NCBI GenBank assembly: GCA_004794785.1
Contig: SJOL01004394.1
Location: 1-64,000, forward strand
Reading direction: 5' to 3'
DNA from: Opisthorchis felineus
Lineage: Eukaryota; Platyhelminthes; Trematoda; Opisthorchiida; Opisthorchiidae
DNA: 64,000 nt
How positions within the stretch are numbered: position 1 is the first letter of the stretch; each line of letters begins with the position of its first letter. The notes beneath the pieces were generated by a model that was given only the letters and a program-made list of their open reading frames with translations, did not search any database and was not told the DNA's origin. Shown here piece after piece: positions 37,701-48,200 of the stretch. The position numbers were made by a program, and so were the translations under genes.

Positions 37701-39111
37701 GGTACTTTGTTGAGGACAGCTGAATTTCATAGTGAATTTGGACGCCTTGTCGAATGTATATCTCAATGCTCTGTGTCGACTAATCAATGGCTATTTGAGA
37801 ACAGGATTCTCCTGCCTCAGCATTTTATGTACATTGGAACGTTTCATGAGGCGAACCTCTTCAGGAAACGAATGGAATCCACAGATCCCATCCATGGCCC
37901 CACCAACGAGCTGCTCTTTTGTATTCTTATGAATCAATCAATCTATGGAGCCAGTGATTTTACCCTGTCTGTTTTTGCTGAACCACTGGACAGCTCCTTG
38001 CAAGAGAACATGTCGAGAGAGGATGAGTACTGTTGAATATCATTCCAACTGAAGCTTGAGATGGTCTTTGTGCGCATTCAGGCGAAGTGCATTATAAGTA
38101 GGAAATTGCAGCTGAGTCTCCGGCCAATACCAACTCAGTTTGCAAATTAATCTTTATCGCATCGTGCATATAATTTGTTGCTCAGTTAGGAAACCGGGTT
38201 GATGGAACTTCTGGGACAAAGCCTACTTGATGAGCCCCAATAATGGCGAAACTAATAGTGGACTGTGAACTGCTTGTTGAGAATATAGGAAAGTTCATGG
38301 GAAGTTTTCGTGATATAACACACTAGGTATACGGTACCTTCGACAGTTCCCTATCAGTTATCAGGTAGACAATGCCTCTGAGTTTCCTTCAATCTTATCT
38401 TCTATTTGAACAACAAATTGTGCGCAACAGGCGAAGTGCGATCATTTACAACTTACATTGATGTTGACGAGATTCAACTGAAGCTCTTGTGTATAGTATT
38501 ATTCAACTGAATGCCTCATGTTTCACTTCACACGGTAGTCGTGATGCCGAAGTATATTTTCTTGAAATAACACCACTCAGTAACGAGAGATTCAGTCCCT
38601 TGATAGCATCAGTGTAATTTGCAAATGAGCGCATTTTTTCCGTCGGTAGCAAGTGGTGAACCAAACTCCGCTGACCTTATAATCCATGTTTTTCTATCCC
38701 ACGAACTTAGAGCAATCCGAAATCCTGGATCACTCCATTCCACCCATTTCGGCCCTGCTCAATCCACAGAAATCCCGTAACCCATGCATTAGCATAACTC
38801 ATCTGGCCCAAAAAGAGAGCCAGTCATGCGAGTACTTGTCAACAGCGTTCAACAATTCTAACCAGTTTGGTGACTCATACTTTCCTTCTTCGCAATCAAT
38901 CGGACTGCAGTCTTCCCCGTGGCCTTCGTCACGTACGTACAGTTCAATGGAGACGCAAACATTCTCGGACGACTTGGAATCATGGCTGAGCAGTGTTCAC
39001 ACACAAACGTCCTCATCGGTTTTCGGGTTGGCTTCGTTTGCAGATATGGCTGTCGGAGTGGACGAGGATTTTCTAACCGCTGCCCTTGCGACCGTGGAAG
39101 GTGATAAGTGA
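26662..39111 (+). CDS. ATMIN: ATMIN/ASCIZ homologue, multi-exon (whole gene)
   Basis: About nine exons, joined in phase, encode an estimated 750-800 residues (human ATMIN is about 820). The N-terminus has the ATMIN zinc-finger arrangement: CELCG...AHHVKTH, then a CPVVPCKHN finger ending in HYQNVH, then YKCERC...HLRFCG, then FSCPVC...HFRRTGH. The ending '...RTGH' and the spacing match ATMIN and not ordinary C2H2 arrays. The C-terminal half is Ser/Thr-rich with five LC8-type motifs: TGTQTEV, EEVQTSM, VAMQTDV, METQTFS and VHTQTSS. In animals ASCIZ is a nuclear transcription activator of the dynein light chain gene DYNLL1, and LC8 binding to these motifs tunes its activity. Exons: 26,659-26,889; 26,940-27,071; 27,122-27,679; 29,406-29,655; 29,784-29,864; about 31,477-31,698; 32,212-32,625; possibly 33,406-33,492; 38,711-39,111. 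The exon near 31.5 kb and the one at 33.4 kb are less sure. The first Met is at 26,662. Confidence 0.85.
26940..27071 (+). CDS. ATMIN: ATMIN-like exon 2: second zinc finger
   Basis: 132 bases, phase 0 at both ends, between a 50-base intron on each side (26,890-26,939 and 27,072-27,121). Acceptor ctgcgtag, donor CAA|GTAAGT. Encodes NEADVAFF...YHCPVVPCKHNVG...FSTCSRLKQ, matching the ATMIN finger whose two histidines lie in the next exon. Confidence 0.85.
27122..27679 (+). CDS. ATMIN: ATMIN-like exon 3: fingers three and four, linker
   Basis: 558 bases, phase 0 to phase 0. It starts HYQNVHMRKTYKCERCGG, completing finger two and opening finger three (HLRFCG). The FSCPVC...HLGQHFRRTGH finger follows. 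Then comes a basic patch (KRATSRGHQCESVRPKRQ), which could serve nuclear import, and a Gln/Ala/Pro-rich linker. Donor TCT|GTAAGT after 27,679. Confidence 0.9.
28083..28230 (+). mobile_element. tRNA-derived SINE, copy 3 (degenerate)
   Basis: Plus strand, in an ATMIN-like intron. A-box TAGCTCAGTGGTTGAAGC, worn B-box GGTTGGAACTC, then gtctagacttgggcaacctga and a GCCACGGGTGCTGCAGCTT end. Followed within ten bases by another copy. Confidence 0.75.
28240..28432 (+). mobile_element. tRNA-derived SINE, copy 4
   Basis: Plus strand. A-box TAGCTCACTGGTTAAAACGC, good B-box AGTTCGAACCC, then gtctaggcttgggtgacctga, the cttcgggtggcatgac word and GTTACAGCTGAGTG, followed by an (ATT)n tail at 28,416-28,432. 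Lies in the same orientation as copy 3 and as the host gene. Confidence 0.85.
29406..29655 (+). CDS. ATMIN: ATMIN-like exon 4: LC8 motif TGTQTEV
   Basis: Acceptor cttttctttctag, phase 0. It encodes LAQPAYLDASDQFEAL, then VVDTGTQTEVSV (an LC8-type TQT site), then an acidic/Thr-rich stretch and FIGSLFCDAS. Donor AGCG|GTACGT after 29,655 leaves phase 1. A second possible donor lies at 29,643, also phase 1. Confidence 0.8.
29784..29864 (+). CDS. ATMIN: ATMIN-like exon 5 (small)
   Basis: 81 bases, phase 1 at both ends. Acceptor ggagcgtag, donor AAGT|GTAAGT. Encodes NEVSASQLSASILIALSG and a short Thr-rich tail, including an SQ site like those clustered in ATMIN. The phase match on both sides and the strong donor support it. 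Confidence 0.6.
31477..31698 (+). CDS. ATMIN: ATMIN-like exon 6 (ends uncertain)
   Basis: An open frame codes LAANSPVNREGFLPDGD, LTTPLQSIEQCRTNPAAP and FLDLDSTASFRCPSL. Acceptors at 31,476 and 31,485 both give the phase 1 required by exon 5. A donor at 31,699 (phase 1) would fit exon 7; other donors are weak. The coding look and phase are the evidence; the exact limits are not secure. Confidence 0.45.
32212..32625 (+). CDS. ATMIN: ATMIN-like exon 7: two LC8 motifs
   Basis: Acceptor tttttgtttcctag, donor GAG|GTAAGT, phase 1 to 1, 414 bases. Contains LESLVPLLSRRVRPSTA, then EEVQTSMMVPLENVAMQTDVI, two closely spaced QT motifs (the second is the better AMQTD form), then a Ser/Pro-rich tail. Close spacing of several LC8 sites is a feature of ASCIZ proteins. 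Confidence 0.82.
33406..33492 (+). CDS. ATMIN: Possible ATMIN-like exon 8
   Basis: 87 bases with acceptor gttcaacctag and donor CATG|GTGTAT, phase 1 to 1, so it can be included or skipped without changing frame. It would encode AGFSSNPLLIGPQFSFGKP and a short tail. It has no known motif; support is splice sites and phase only. Confidence 0.4.
33654..33862 (-). mobile_element. tRNA-derived SINE, copy 5
   Basis: Minus strand, in an ATMIN-like intron. The head has AGCTCAGTGGTTAAGTCGC and a B-box GTTCGAACTC. The body matches the family, and its (ATT)n-type tail corresponds to 33,654-33,684 on the plus strand. A rough gcttct-tatt duplication may flank it. Confidence 0.8.
34727..34788. repeat. (CAT/ATC)n microsatellite
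   Basis: About 62 bases of TCA/ATC triplets with one gttatcg break. It is the 3' tail of LINE B copy 3; similar shorter tails mark the ends of the other two family B copies. Confidence 0.95.
34789..36070 (-). mobile_element. LINE family B copy 3 (5'-truncated)
   Basis: Minus strand, in the large intron before the last ATMIN-like exon. It shows the 3' UTR, then [19 protein letters not shown] and [10 protein letters not shown] (about 34,920-35,040), then RWMGHVLCMPNQRLPK and FDNRCLTTIARVGW. Higher up are NKPLTIQGEALEVVERFT (about 35,600) and the RT core RQGCPLSPFLFNFLID with YADDIVLVFEE (35,729-35,959). YADD is intact here, but stops and frameshifts break the frame. Truncated near 36,070. Confidence 0.88.
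36071..38210. other. Intron sequence with unassigned ORF
   Basis: Mostly featureless. An open frame at 37,665-38,036 (about 120 codons, plus) is the longest but has no recognisable motif and no clear splice sites; it may be a transposon relic. A GT-rich patch lies near 37,275-37,330. Confidence 0.35.
38216..38262 (+). ncRNA. Hammerhead-like core, degenerate
   Basis: cctacTTGATGA, then gccccaataatggc, then GAAAC (38,248-38,252). The first core base is T where the hammerhead has C. The flanking ggaacttctggga...gcctac resembles the 52.7 and 57.2 kb copies, so this is a decayed member of that repeat and likely inactive. Confidence 0.5.
38711..39111 (+). CDS. ATMIN: ATMIN-like last exon: LC8 motifs and stop
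   Basis: Acceptor tttttctatcccacgaacttag ends at 38,710; phase 1 fits exon 7 or 8. An in-frame stop lies just upstream at 38,680, so the acceptor sets the exon. Encodes a Ser-rich stretch, then SSMETQTFSDDLESWLSSVH and TQTSSSVFG (two TQT motifs about a dozen residues apart), then the tail FADMAVGVDEDFLTAALATV and stop TGA at 39,109. An aataaa at 39,951 could serve as polyadenylation signal. Confidence 0.85.
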
Positions 39112-40199
39112 TGGTGTTCTATCCAGATCTCCCTAAAGTATTCTGTGATCCGCTATGTTTTGATTACTAGTGCTATGATACCTTTTGCACCTATACTTGG
39201 ACAGTCCTCACCAAAACATCGGAACATTTAATGGGATAACGCTCTCTTTTCGTCTCCAATTCACTTCATCGCTTATTTTTTCCCTGTTGTGGTCCATTAC
39301 TCGCTGTACAGATATTCGTATATCAAACCTGCACACGACTGTCTCGGGCACCGATTACCGATTGGCTTCGCACATTCCGTTAGGTTTCCTGAGGGAATAC
39401 CACTTATTGATTTGTAAATACGTATCTTTGCAACAGTAATCTAGTAGTGTTAAGTATTATTTTTCCTATGCATGCCTGTTGCGTTTTGGTTTCTTCATGA
39501 TTCTACAACAAAGGGCCTTTTGGTGTGGACGCACTTGTCAGCATGCTGATTCCTATTTAAAGCTAATCCGTCTAAGAATCACACGATAATGCAAATGGTG
39601 TCTTCTAGTATTTTAAAAAGGTTCACTGCGGCATGTCTCAGGACGGTGTGACCTCTTCCGAACGGTTGTTTTTAACACGGACAAAAACATCACTATATGT
39701 CCCATATCTCACCTGAATTTATGTACATTCACCTGTTCAATCGCAGGTGAAAGATGTGGCGCTGCCTGATGTGGTAATGGGCAGAAGGGATATGCTGTGG
39801 AGAAAATTCAATCCGATTACCCCTAATTGTAGCGGACTGACGTCCAAGCTCATGATACCGAGTGAAAAGGAAGGCGAGTATCTTTTAGGCACTAGCAATT
39901 TGATAGTTTTCAACCTCCAGTGTCAACGTTTAATTTCAATCCTAGACAACAATAAACATTCACTATCTAGCATGTAGGAACTACATGTTGTTGCACAACT
40001 ACTAACTGAATACTCTAGACGAAGTAAAACGTTTAACCTCAGTTGAATAGTCCACCGGAAATTAAGAGTGGAACAAATGGCTCATTTTTACTGTCAGTCA
40101 GTACTTACAACGCGTTAAAAGTCCAAGTTATTAGTAGTGTGAGGAGATTTGGGATTTTGTGTGTGGAGATTTCGTCCTGTAAGTGAAGCCAATCTATGC
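39112..40199. other. Probable 3' UTR and intergenic DNA
   Basis: No coding sequence recognised. An AATAAA hexamer at 39,951-39,956 lies about 840 bases after the ATMIN-like stop and may end its transcript. Confidence 0.4.
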
Positions 40200-40345
40200 T
40201 GAAAAGCCGAGAAGCACCATACAGCTGTTTCATCCTTATTGGGAATCATCAGCAGTGCGCATCTCACGAAACTCCGTAGAGTCTCGATCCCGCGACCTCC
40301 TGGCTAGTAGTTTGAACACTTAACCGTTCGGCCACGAGCGGCTGA
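40200..40345 (-). mobile_element. tRNA-headed SINE carrying a hammerhead core
   Basis: Minus strand. A tRNA-like head reads CGTGGCCGAACGGTTAAG (box A) and CGGGATCGAGACTC (box B, with the preceding pattern of a tRNA-Leu/Ser type). About 20 bases on, GCACTGCTGATGATTCCC begins a hammerhead-like core. This SINE family differs from the 45.4 kb family. The 3' limit is approximate. Confidence 0.65.
40222..40258 (-). ncRNA. Hammerhead-like core in SINE
   Basis: Minus strand: CTGATGA (40,246-40,252), a stem-loop ttcccaataaggat with a UCC/GGA stem, then GAAAC (40,227-40,231). Both invariant boxes are perfect. The bottom stem II pair is a T-T mismatch. Stems I and III are not clear, so activity cannot be assumed. 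Confidence 0.6.
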
Positions 40346-40879
40346 TCAGCAGTGTGATTAACTCGCACTTAGACAGGATATAGCCCGCTCATCCTTCAAC
40401 GATGAATTGTCTTCTCTGAGGTGAATCACTCTTGCCTACAATACCTTTTGTTTCGAAGTGGTAATTTGCAAAGGTTTGGTCTTGTCTATCCTTTTGGTGA
40501 GGTTCAATAATATACTGCAAAATTACTGGGACAGAATCGGAGTTTTTAGCTGTTGCAACCGTCATTTCATTATTCCAAGGGCCTTCCATGCCTCTGCTAA
40601 ACTTATGAACGGACAACTAATGCTAGGATAATATTTCAAAGCATTGACGAGAATCAATAATGACGAAAGTGCTCTTGCGAGTGAGGTTTTTAGGATCCGT
40701 GTGATAAATATTCATCGGAGTTCGAAGCCCATGGTTTGGTAATTGTCAGGCCGGTGACTAATTAGAATAAAGATGATATACGTAAATATAGCATATAGGT
40801 ACTTCGGACCTGTTTCCCTAGAAGAGACCACTGACTGCCACTTCAACGTTAATCCTATTCCAAGAGATCTTCTAGAGAG

Positions 40880-41280
40880 ATGCACAAAGATTCTATCACG
40901 GTCGGGGCTGCAGCCAACAGTCCCCTAGGCTCTACAGTTGCCGATAATTCTATGTCTAATATGGACACTAGAGTGCAGAATAACATAAATGAATTACGTT
41001 ATTTTGGATGTTATATGAGTTACGTTTTTTTGATGTGCAAGACTCCTGACAGTACAGAAAAGATACTCACTGGGTTCAATATGCTGCGACCAGAAATCAA
41101 GTTCCTGATGGAGAGGGAAGAAGATAACAGACTTGCCTTCCGTGGCCTGCTAGTGTTTCGGAAATCAGATCGGTGAACCACCAAGATCGTTCATCATAAA
41201 CTTGACGACCCAGAACAACTGCGTTTTGAGAACTTCGCGAAGGCCTTCGTTTGGCTGAAATTTTTAACATACGAGCCGAA
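40880..41280 (+). pseudogene. Penelope-like element, reverse transcriptase part
   Basis: The frame reads NSPLGSTVADNSMSNMDTRV, then LRYFGCYMSYVFLMC, ILTGFNMLRPEIKFLMERE, NRLAFRGLLVFRKSDR, a stop, and KIVHHKLDDPEQLRFENF. This is the order of a Penelope-type RT: xSPLGPxxADxFMSxLE, then RYxDDxFxxC, then FNxxHPNIxFTxExE...NxLxFLDxLV, then the KPTxxxxYLxFxS box. The catalytic YxDD has become YMSY, so it is dead. No GIY-YIG domain follows here. Starting in a random place, it is a fragment. Confidence 0.8.
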
Positions 41281-42129
41281 TTTCGATTATTCTGTTATGT
41301 AGGTTAAGGCTGTTTCAATAAGAACGTGCGCCATATTTGCTTTACCGCTGTGTGTCAGATTATAGGAGGCATGGACGTAAGCACAAGATCGGATCAAGAT
41401 TGCTTCACCACAGTCCTCAAAAATGGAAAGGAGAAATTCTCCGAGATCGAATGCGGTTGTATATCTTAAGGCATGCATGATGGCGTTTATACCTCAGCTG
41501 AGCTTGTTTTCTGTACACCGATCACCCAACCCTCTTGCTACTTGATTTGGGGGTCGGAGGTTGTCGCTGGGTTCGCATAAACTGATGGTGCTCACCATTA
41601 GTGAATTTCTTGTAGCTAGCGCTCAACCTGGCAATATCCTTAGACCTTTGGATCAAGTAGAATTGGTGTTTATTTAACATACATTCGCTCCAAAAGATGA
41701 ACATCGACTACCTGCTTTGAACTCAAGCATCTAGCTGGTTTATTTTAGATTTAACCGGTGGTGGCCGGTGTTCAAGTAAATACCTTAGCACAGGCAAGTA
41801 CAAATTTCAAAAGACTTTATTTACACGATTTGACTTTGTAACATATGTTGTAGTTTCCCGTAGGTTGTTTCCTATGGAGACGTCAGTAAACGCGCGTTGT
41901 TTCCCGTCAGATATTTCACATTGAATATTTTTCTATCCCCCTCAGATCATTTGACAACCTCGTAGAACCTTATAAATAGAGTTGTCAAATGTCCTACATA
42001 AACCTAATGCATAGCTGCCAAGTTGCTTATGGGTTCCGTGTGAAAAATTATTTTCCTAACTTTGTTCAGATTTTCACGCTTTCTCTGTTGATGAAACACC
42101 CCTCGTAAGGTTATTGAAAACTTCGACAA
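41281..42129. other. No recognisable feature
   Basis: Possibly the decayed remainder of the Penelope-like fragment, but no motif could be read. Confidence 0.35.
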
Positions 42130-42185
42130 CTCGCAATCGGTGTCGACCTCCTCGGGGCTCATCAGGTAAACACAGTCCCCAAGTT
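42130..42185 (-). ncRNA. Hammerhead-like repeat, degenerate
   Basis: Minus strand: ggggactgtgtttacCTGATGA (42,159-42,165), a gccccgaggaggtc stem II, then GACAC where GAAAC is expected, and a GTCGAAG word 16 bases later. The flanks gatggaaac...ggggactg and gtcgaag-ttttcaa match the copies at 52.7 and 57.2 kb. The A-to-C change in the second core box argues against activity. Confidence 0.55.
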
Positions 42186-45100
42186 TCCATCAGCCTTATG
42201 TTCTAATCGAACACAAAGTGTACACGATTCGCGAGATGGATCCATTGGCAAACTAATTTGGTTTTAACCGGACCCTCAACTGAATCTCTCCTTTATGGTA
42301 AAGTTCAACTGATTGGGCTGAGGCACAAACTACGATGGTGGCTAGTAAAGTCACGCAGTCATCTGTTACCGAAATCTGCTGTTTAAGGTAGTTTCTATCT
42401 TCCAGTAGCTGTCGGGCACTGAGCAAAGGCTTGGCAATGGTGTGCGATACACTAGACGCAGGATATCGAATGGATTTGGAAAATACGGGAGTTTTGAAGC
42501 GCGGACTACGGTTTGTATCCCACCGAATGAAGGCCGAAGCGATACACATCATCAAACAGGGCACAGTGAATACCATAAAAGCCGGTGAGCCGACCACATT
42601 GAACAGAGCGGATTTGGATCAACTGGGTTGACACGGATAGATGTACAAATACCAGTCAAGAGGAAGTATTATCAACAGTCATTTAGATCTAAGGTAGAAA
42701 GTCTAACGCGACAAAAAACTAACTTAGCTCCTTCTTCTGGCCCACTTGTCATAGCATTAACTCATCTGCAAAAACCAATGAAATATTGTGAATGGCCTCA
42801 ACGAGGAATCTCCAAGTGACGTGCTATGAGTTAGAATAGTGCGAATTCATTTGTGATTTTGCTCACTGATCTGACGGCGCGACACTTTATCTCTGATAAA
42901 TGTTCCTAACCGACACGCTGATCTAGCCTGCTATTATCACGAGCTCTTGCTGAATGTTTATTTGTCTACCTTTTAACCTCGACCAATCTTCCAATAGTTG
43001 CTTGGTCTGACAAAGATTTTTGTCAAAATTGAGATGTTGCCCAGCAACGAATCTACCGATTCGGAGAGTGTTTTGTGATCGAAGGGGATGGCGTCGCTGA
43101 AATCTGCGACATCCCGAATTCACCAAATGTTTACCAAAACTTCCGGAAGCTTATGTTGTTCTATCTCGTCGCCATAATGTGCTACAACTGGATGGAAAAT
43201 AGCAAAGCAGTAGAGTAGGGCACATCCGTCGGTAGAATTTGAATGTCCTAATCACGAGCATCTGCTTCGTGAGTGGCTTTTGTGAATATGGAGGCAAGTA
43301 CCGTAATACACTCACTGATTTTCTCAAGCCTTCTCGAAATCATCTACATATGTATGAAAATCGGGTTCTTCTATTCTAGAGCCTTTAGCACCCAACCCAT
43401 GTACTATTGAAATTCCTATTGAAATGGTTATCATAGTTTCCCTGTAAATGAGGAGCCCCTGATATGTTTGACTGACGATCCACTATCTTTGACAGTGGAT
43501 CTTGTGACCCGGAGTGTTTCTACTCCGGTCTGTGGGTATTTTCAATTGAATCTGTCCACCTAACTGCGAAGTAAGTCTAATCTTGACCCCGCAATACGTT
43601 TTTGGATAGAGATTATGTGGCTTTCGGTGTCTATAGTTGGTCGTAAGTTGCTTGTAGCTGAGGTGGTTGTCAACACAAGTCACGTGTCATTTTGTACTTT
43701 AAGGCGATGCGTACAATCCTTACGTTCTTTGAAGGTAATACCTGACAAAAAAGTGGACATTTGATACCAGCTTAACAGTGCAGGTGAAAAAACATGCGTG
43801 GATATTTTCGTGATTTGGTCAGACTGCAAGTAAAACGCACACGTTATATCCTAGATTGTCTTTTGTCATCCATACTAAAATTGTTGAAATAGGAAATGAC
43901 ATTCTAGACGTTGGGAAATGTAAAAAAATTGGTCGAGACAAAGTAAACAAAAATTTGTTGAATGTGATTCATCGAATCTCTCAATAAGCACATTTATTGT
44001 TAAGCTCCTAGTCTTATCGAAGTATAAAGCGCGTCGATACGCCACTGCAGTCTTATTCTCATAGTGGACGGCACCATACCAGAAATAGGTACTAGTCCGT
44101 AGCTGCCGTACGGAAGAGTAAACTTCATATATGCAATGAACAGGATATAAGCCGTACTACTGAAGTAAATAGGGAGGCGTCAGCAGCAGAACAGTTACAT
44201 TTATCCATTTGGTTGTGTCCAGCATGCAGTAATCGCAGATTCATATCAAGCGATAATCGATGTGGCGTGAGATTAATTATCTCGGCGTAAACTATGCTTG
44301 CGTGGTATACACAGAGAGAGCAGTGCTCTTCAGTGCCTGCTTGAGGGTACTGCATGTTGACGCATGTTGACGATCCGTGATGATTGCTTTACACTGAAGA
44401 AGGGGAGCAAAGAAAACATCTTTCAGCATAGATTAGCTTCAATTACAGGACGAAATCTCTACAGAAAATTTCAAAATCTCATCACAACTCCATCGATGAT
44501 GGATCGACCACCTCTATTTGTATGCCCAAACATTGTCAGCCGACTTTCTTTTTCTTCTGTGTCGAACGCCCCCAAGATTAGGTCATCGGTTGTTGACCAG
44601 GTAGTTGTTGGTCTGTTCGCCGAGCGTGGCAATTGACTTGGAAACGTTTCGTCACCATACGAGTGAAAATCATCAGTGCGCCGTTGATTGGGTCATCACA
44701 ACTCTGCTTCCACATTTGCCAGCTTTCCGAGAGTTCGTTCTGGTCAGCAACATTCGACGGTGTTGCTGCAGAAAGAGACTGTCAGAGACTATCAGTGGCT
44801 GACGAGTTCACATCTGACACCGTGTCGTGGTCACATAAGTCTCCATTCTGTCAACGACCAAGCTATGAAATTGCAGAGTTGAAAACATGCTATTGTTTGT
44901 GAGCGAGCCTTCCATAAACGAAGTCCTATTTGTGATCAGTATTAGAGTGGCATTTGGTGCATTTAAATATTCCCTATTCGTAGAGATTGTGAGATCTCAG
45001 CTTACTAGAAAGGTAAGCCCGACATCGATACAGCAGTCAAACTATCTCTTTGGTTTCACAATGTATGAGTCACCGCTTGACCCAACCAGCCTTGGATAGC

Positions 45101-45205
45101 CGCTTGGTCAACATCCCTAACCCATGACCGAAGGCTCAGTACTAATCATCCGCAACGGGATTGTGCAACTCGAGCGCTTCTACTGGTTTGTCTGCTCTCA
45201 TGCCA
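42186..45205. other. No recognisable gene
   Basis: Minus-strand frames at 42,253-42,597 and 42,923-43,126 share a QLLED...LK...I pattern but nothing more. 44,580-44,640 shares a ggttgttgaccagg word with 59,878-59,893. Otherwise featureless. Confidence 0.35.
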
Positions 45206-48200
45206 ATGAATTCAATTTACCATCTATAAACCGGTATCATAGGCACGTCGGTTCCAGCTGCTACAGTTTCGATCACCGGAAAACGAGAGTGTGGGGTATA
45301 CAGCCAAGCCTTAGAGGCGATGACATGTTCAGTTTGTTCGGAAACTGGGTAGCTACGCACTGAAGGCGATAGATTTGATGCACGGGCGCCACTGACTGCG
45401 CGATTGGGCCACTTCTGTCAGTGTCATTAGCCTTTTTTTAGTTCAGCTGTAGCACCCTTTCGGCGCCCAACTGCCATGCCACCCGAAGGAAGCACGAGGG
45501 CTGGGATACTGCCAGGTTGCCCAAGCCTAGACAGGGGAAGTCGAGAGGCAGAGGTCGGGTTCGAACCACGGACCTTCCGGTCAGTAAATTCGCGCTCTAA
45601 CCACTGAGCCATCTCGCCCCATTAGCCATTGGTGAGTTGAGTCACGGGGTCCCCATCCGGGGAGGCAGCAATTGCCGACCAGATTAATGTTTTCATTCTT
45701 CGTTACTAGGTCATACGTTGTCCACATTTCGGTCGCTTCCACTCAGCACAGGGCTGGGCAAAAAGAGCACACGGTCTTCTAGCATGCGGAGTACTTGTCC
45801 AAACCAGCGTAAGTAAGAAGCGTGAGTAATTCATCTATCGCGGGAAAGTTCCTTCTTCCTAAGACCATCTGGCGTACCTCAGCATTGCTAAACGATGTTC
45901 CCACCAGACGCCGATCGCATCCGTATTTCCCTTGCACGTAAAGGCCACGTTTCTGACCCATAAAGCAGTATGGATCACACCGCCGCAGTGCAAACTCTGC
46001 CCTTGACAGAAACTGACATCACGTCGGCGCCATAGGTGCCAGGGGTTAGCAAAAGCTGCCCCGGGCTTTCCGATAAATAATCTCATCCCCGGCCAGTCCA
46101 TCGGAACTTATACAGCTGTCCAGGTAAACAAATTGATCCATCACGTCGATTGGCTCGCCTGCAAGCATGAGGTGTGGGTTTGATCCAACCCAGTCTTGTG
46201 GCAGCACTTCATACTTTGCAGGTGTGAAGCGCATTCTAAACGGTGCGGCAGAGTTATTTAGGTTATTTAAAATTGTCTGCATTTGGGAAGGATCTGAACC
46301 AAGGAGAGCAATATCGTCTGCATACTCAATGTCTGTGAGGGAACGTCCTGGGACCATTTTGAATCCCGAGGTTTCAAAGGTAAGCAGAGAAATCTCAAGC
46401 AGCACATCAATGACAAAGTTGAAGAGGAAAAGTGAGAGAGGACAGCCTCGTCTTACACCACTGGACGTGGTGAACTCAGGTGAAAGCTTCGCGTATACTC
46501 GTATTCACCCACAGGAGTTAGCATACATTGCCCTCACAAGGAATATAAATTTGGAAGGGGCACCTTTGATTGCCAAAATTTCTGACGGTCAACAGAATGA
46601 CAAGCAGCTTTCAAATCAAGAAAAGCAAGCAACGTGGGACGCCTTAGATGCGCCTTAAATGCGATGGATACCAGGGCGATACCACGATGTTTTTCACATG
46701 ATGTTCTTGTGCCCTTTTTAAAAACTAGGATGACGGTCGGGGAGCTCCATTCGGCTGGTATTCTGTTTTTGTTCCAAATCTTCTGCAGTGTGGCTGCCAG
46801 ACTGTTCACCAGGTCCTCGCCACCTTCGTTGAATAGCATCGGGTGTAGACCATCCGGACCAGGTACCTTATCGCGCTTCAGGATTGATATCTCAAGCTGG
46901 ATTTCGCTTGCTGATGGCGGGTTGGTGTCGATGCTCCAATCAGTCCCGCTGGGTTCTTGTAGCGGTTGTGTTGATGTAGACCAGCTGAACTGTTCTTTGA
47001 AGTGCCCAGCCTACACTCAAGATGACGATTGCGGGAGTGAATTATCAATCCGTGTTTTTCGCATATTGTTTCACTGATATCTGCCATTTTGTCCGACTGA
47101 TCGAATTAGCTGAAATTGGGTGCGGCTGTTACGTGCACCGAAAGCCTTCTTCATCTTCTTGGCCTTCAAAATTCACCAGCGTTCTCTGTCATTCTTCAAG
47201 CTCCTGATTATCCGGTGCTTCAGGGATCTGCGTGCACCATCATAGTCGCTAGTTGCTGGTATGGGCTTTCTGTCGGCAGTAAATCTGCTGATCTCAACGA
47301 TATCCAGCGTTCATTTAGTCGAGTCAGATGGCCGAGATAAACAGTTGTGAATGCCGAGAGCATTTCTTCTTTAACTCGTCTCCATTCAATCTCCAAGCAA
47401 TCTTCGTCGCCCACATGACTGTGCGTTTCCAGTAGCTTTCTAGCCAGATCAGCTCGATACTCTTCAGCTACTGAAACTTGTCGAATTTGATGAACGGAGC
47501 TGCTCTCTTTCGGCACGGGTAGTGCTGACGGAAAGCGAAGTGCTAAGCGGGCCTGCACGATGGCGTGATCAGAGTCAAGTTGCGTACCCCAGAAGGAACG
47601 ACAAACCCTAACTGAGGCTCCCCATCGGTAACTGATAGCCATATGTTCCAACTAGGTCCACGACTGTCTTGTGGTAGGTGGACTCCAAGGAAATCGAGCG
47701 TCAGTGAGTGTAATTGAGCGTTTGTGTTGGAAGGTCGTACTGTCCAGGAACAGACAATGATCTGTACACAATTGAAGAAGCCGCTCCCCATTATCCGTAC
47801 GCTCATCATTGACTCCAATCCTACCACCCAACTGTGCTCCTTCCGGACTTAGTCGTCCAACTTGGGCTTGATATCACCCGCCAGGATTACCATATCCGTC
47901 TTTCTAGCCGACTGAAGCAGTCGTGACAGATCTTGATAAAACCCGTCCTTCTCAGTTTCAGAGCCGCAGTCTGTTAGGGCGTATGCTGATACGACAAATA
48001 AATACCGTTTACCGCATCGACCTGCGTTAATCTTAATTGAGCCAGACAACCGCACAGCGCACAAGTGACTGTTCACTGGGTTCTCGTCCAGTAAGGCGCT
48101 TTCAGTCTTGGGGCTGACTGCAACTCCCACATCGTAGATACCAAGAGTCATTGCGTCAGGATCACCGGATACCCGAAGAGTGTAGTGTGAAACATCTGAG

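Noticed and set aside
37665..38036. About 120-codon open frame
   Set aside because: No domain, no clear splice sites and located in a transposon-rich intron; not annotated as a gene.
42253..43126. Two minus-strand frames with QLLED...LK words as a gene family
   Set aside because: Similarity covers only about twenty residues and is weak at the base level.
15930..45619. tRNA-like boxes as genuine tRNA genes
   Set aside because: Each is followed by the same non-tRNA body and tail and lacks a full cloverleaf, so they are SINEs.
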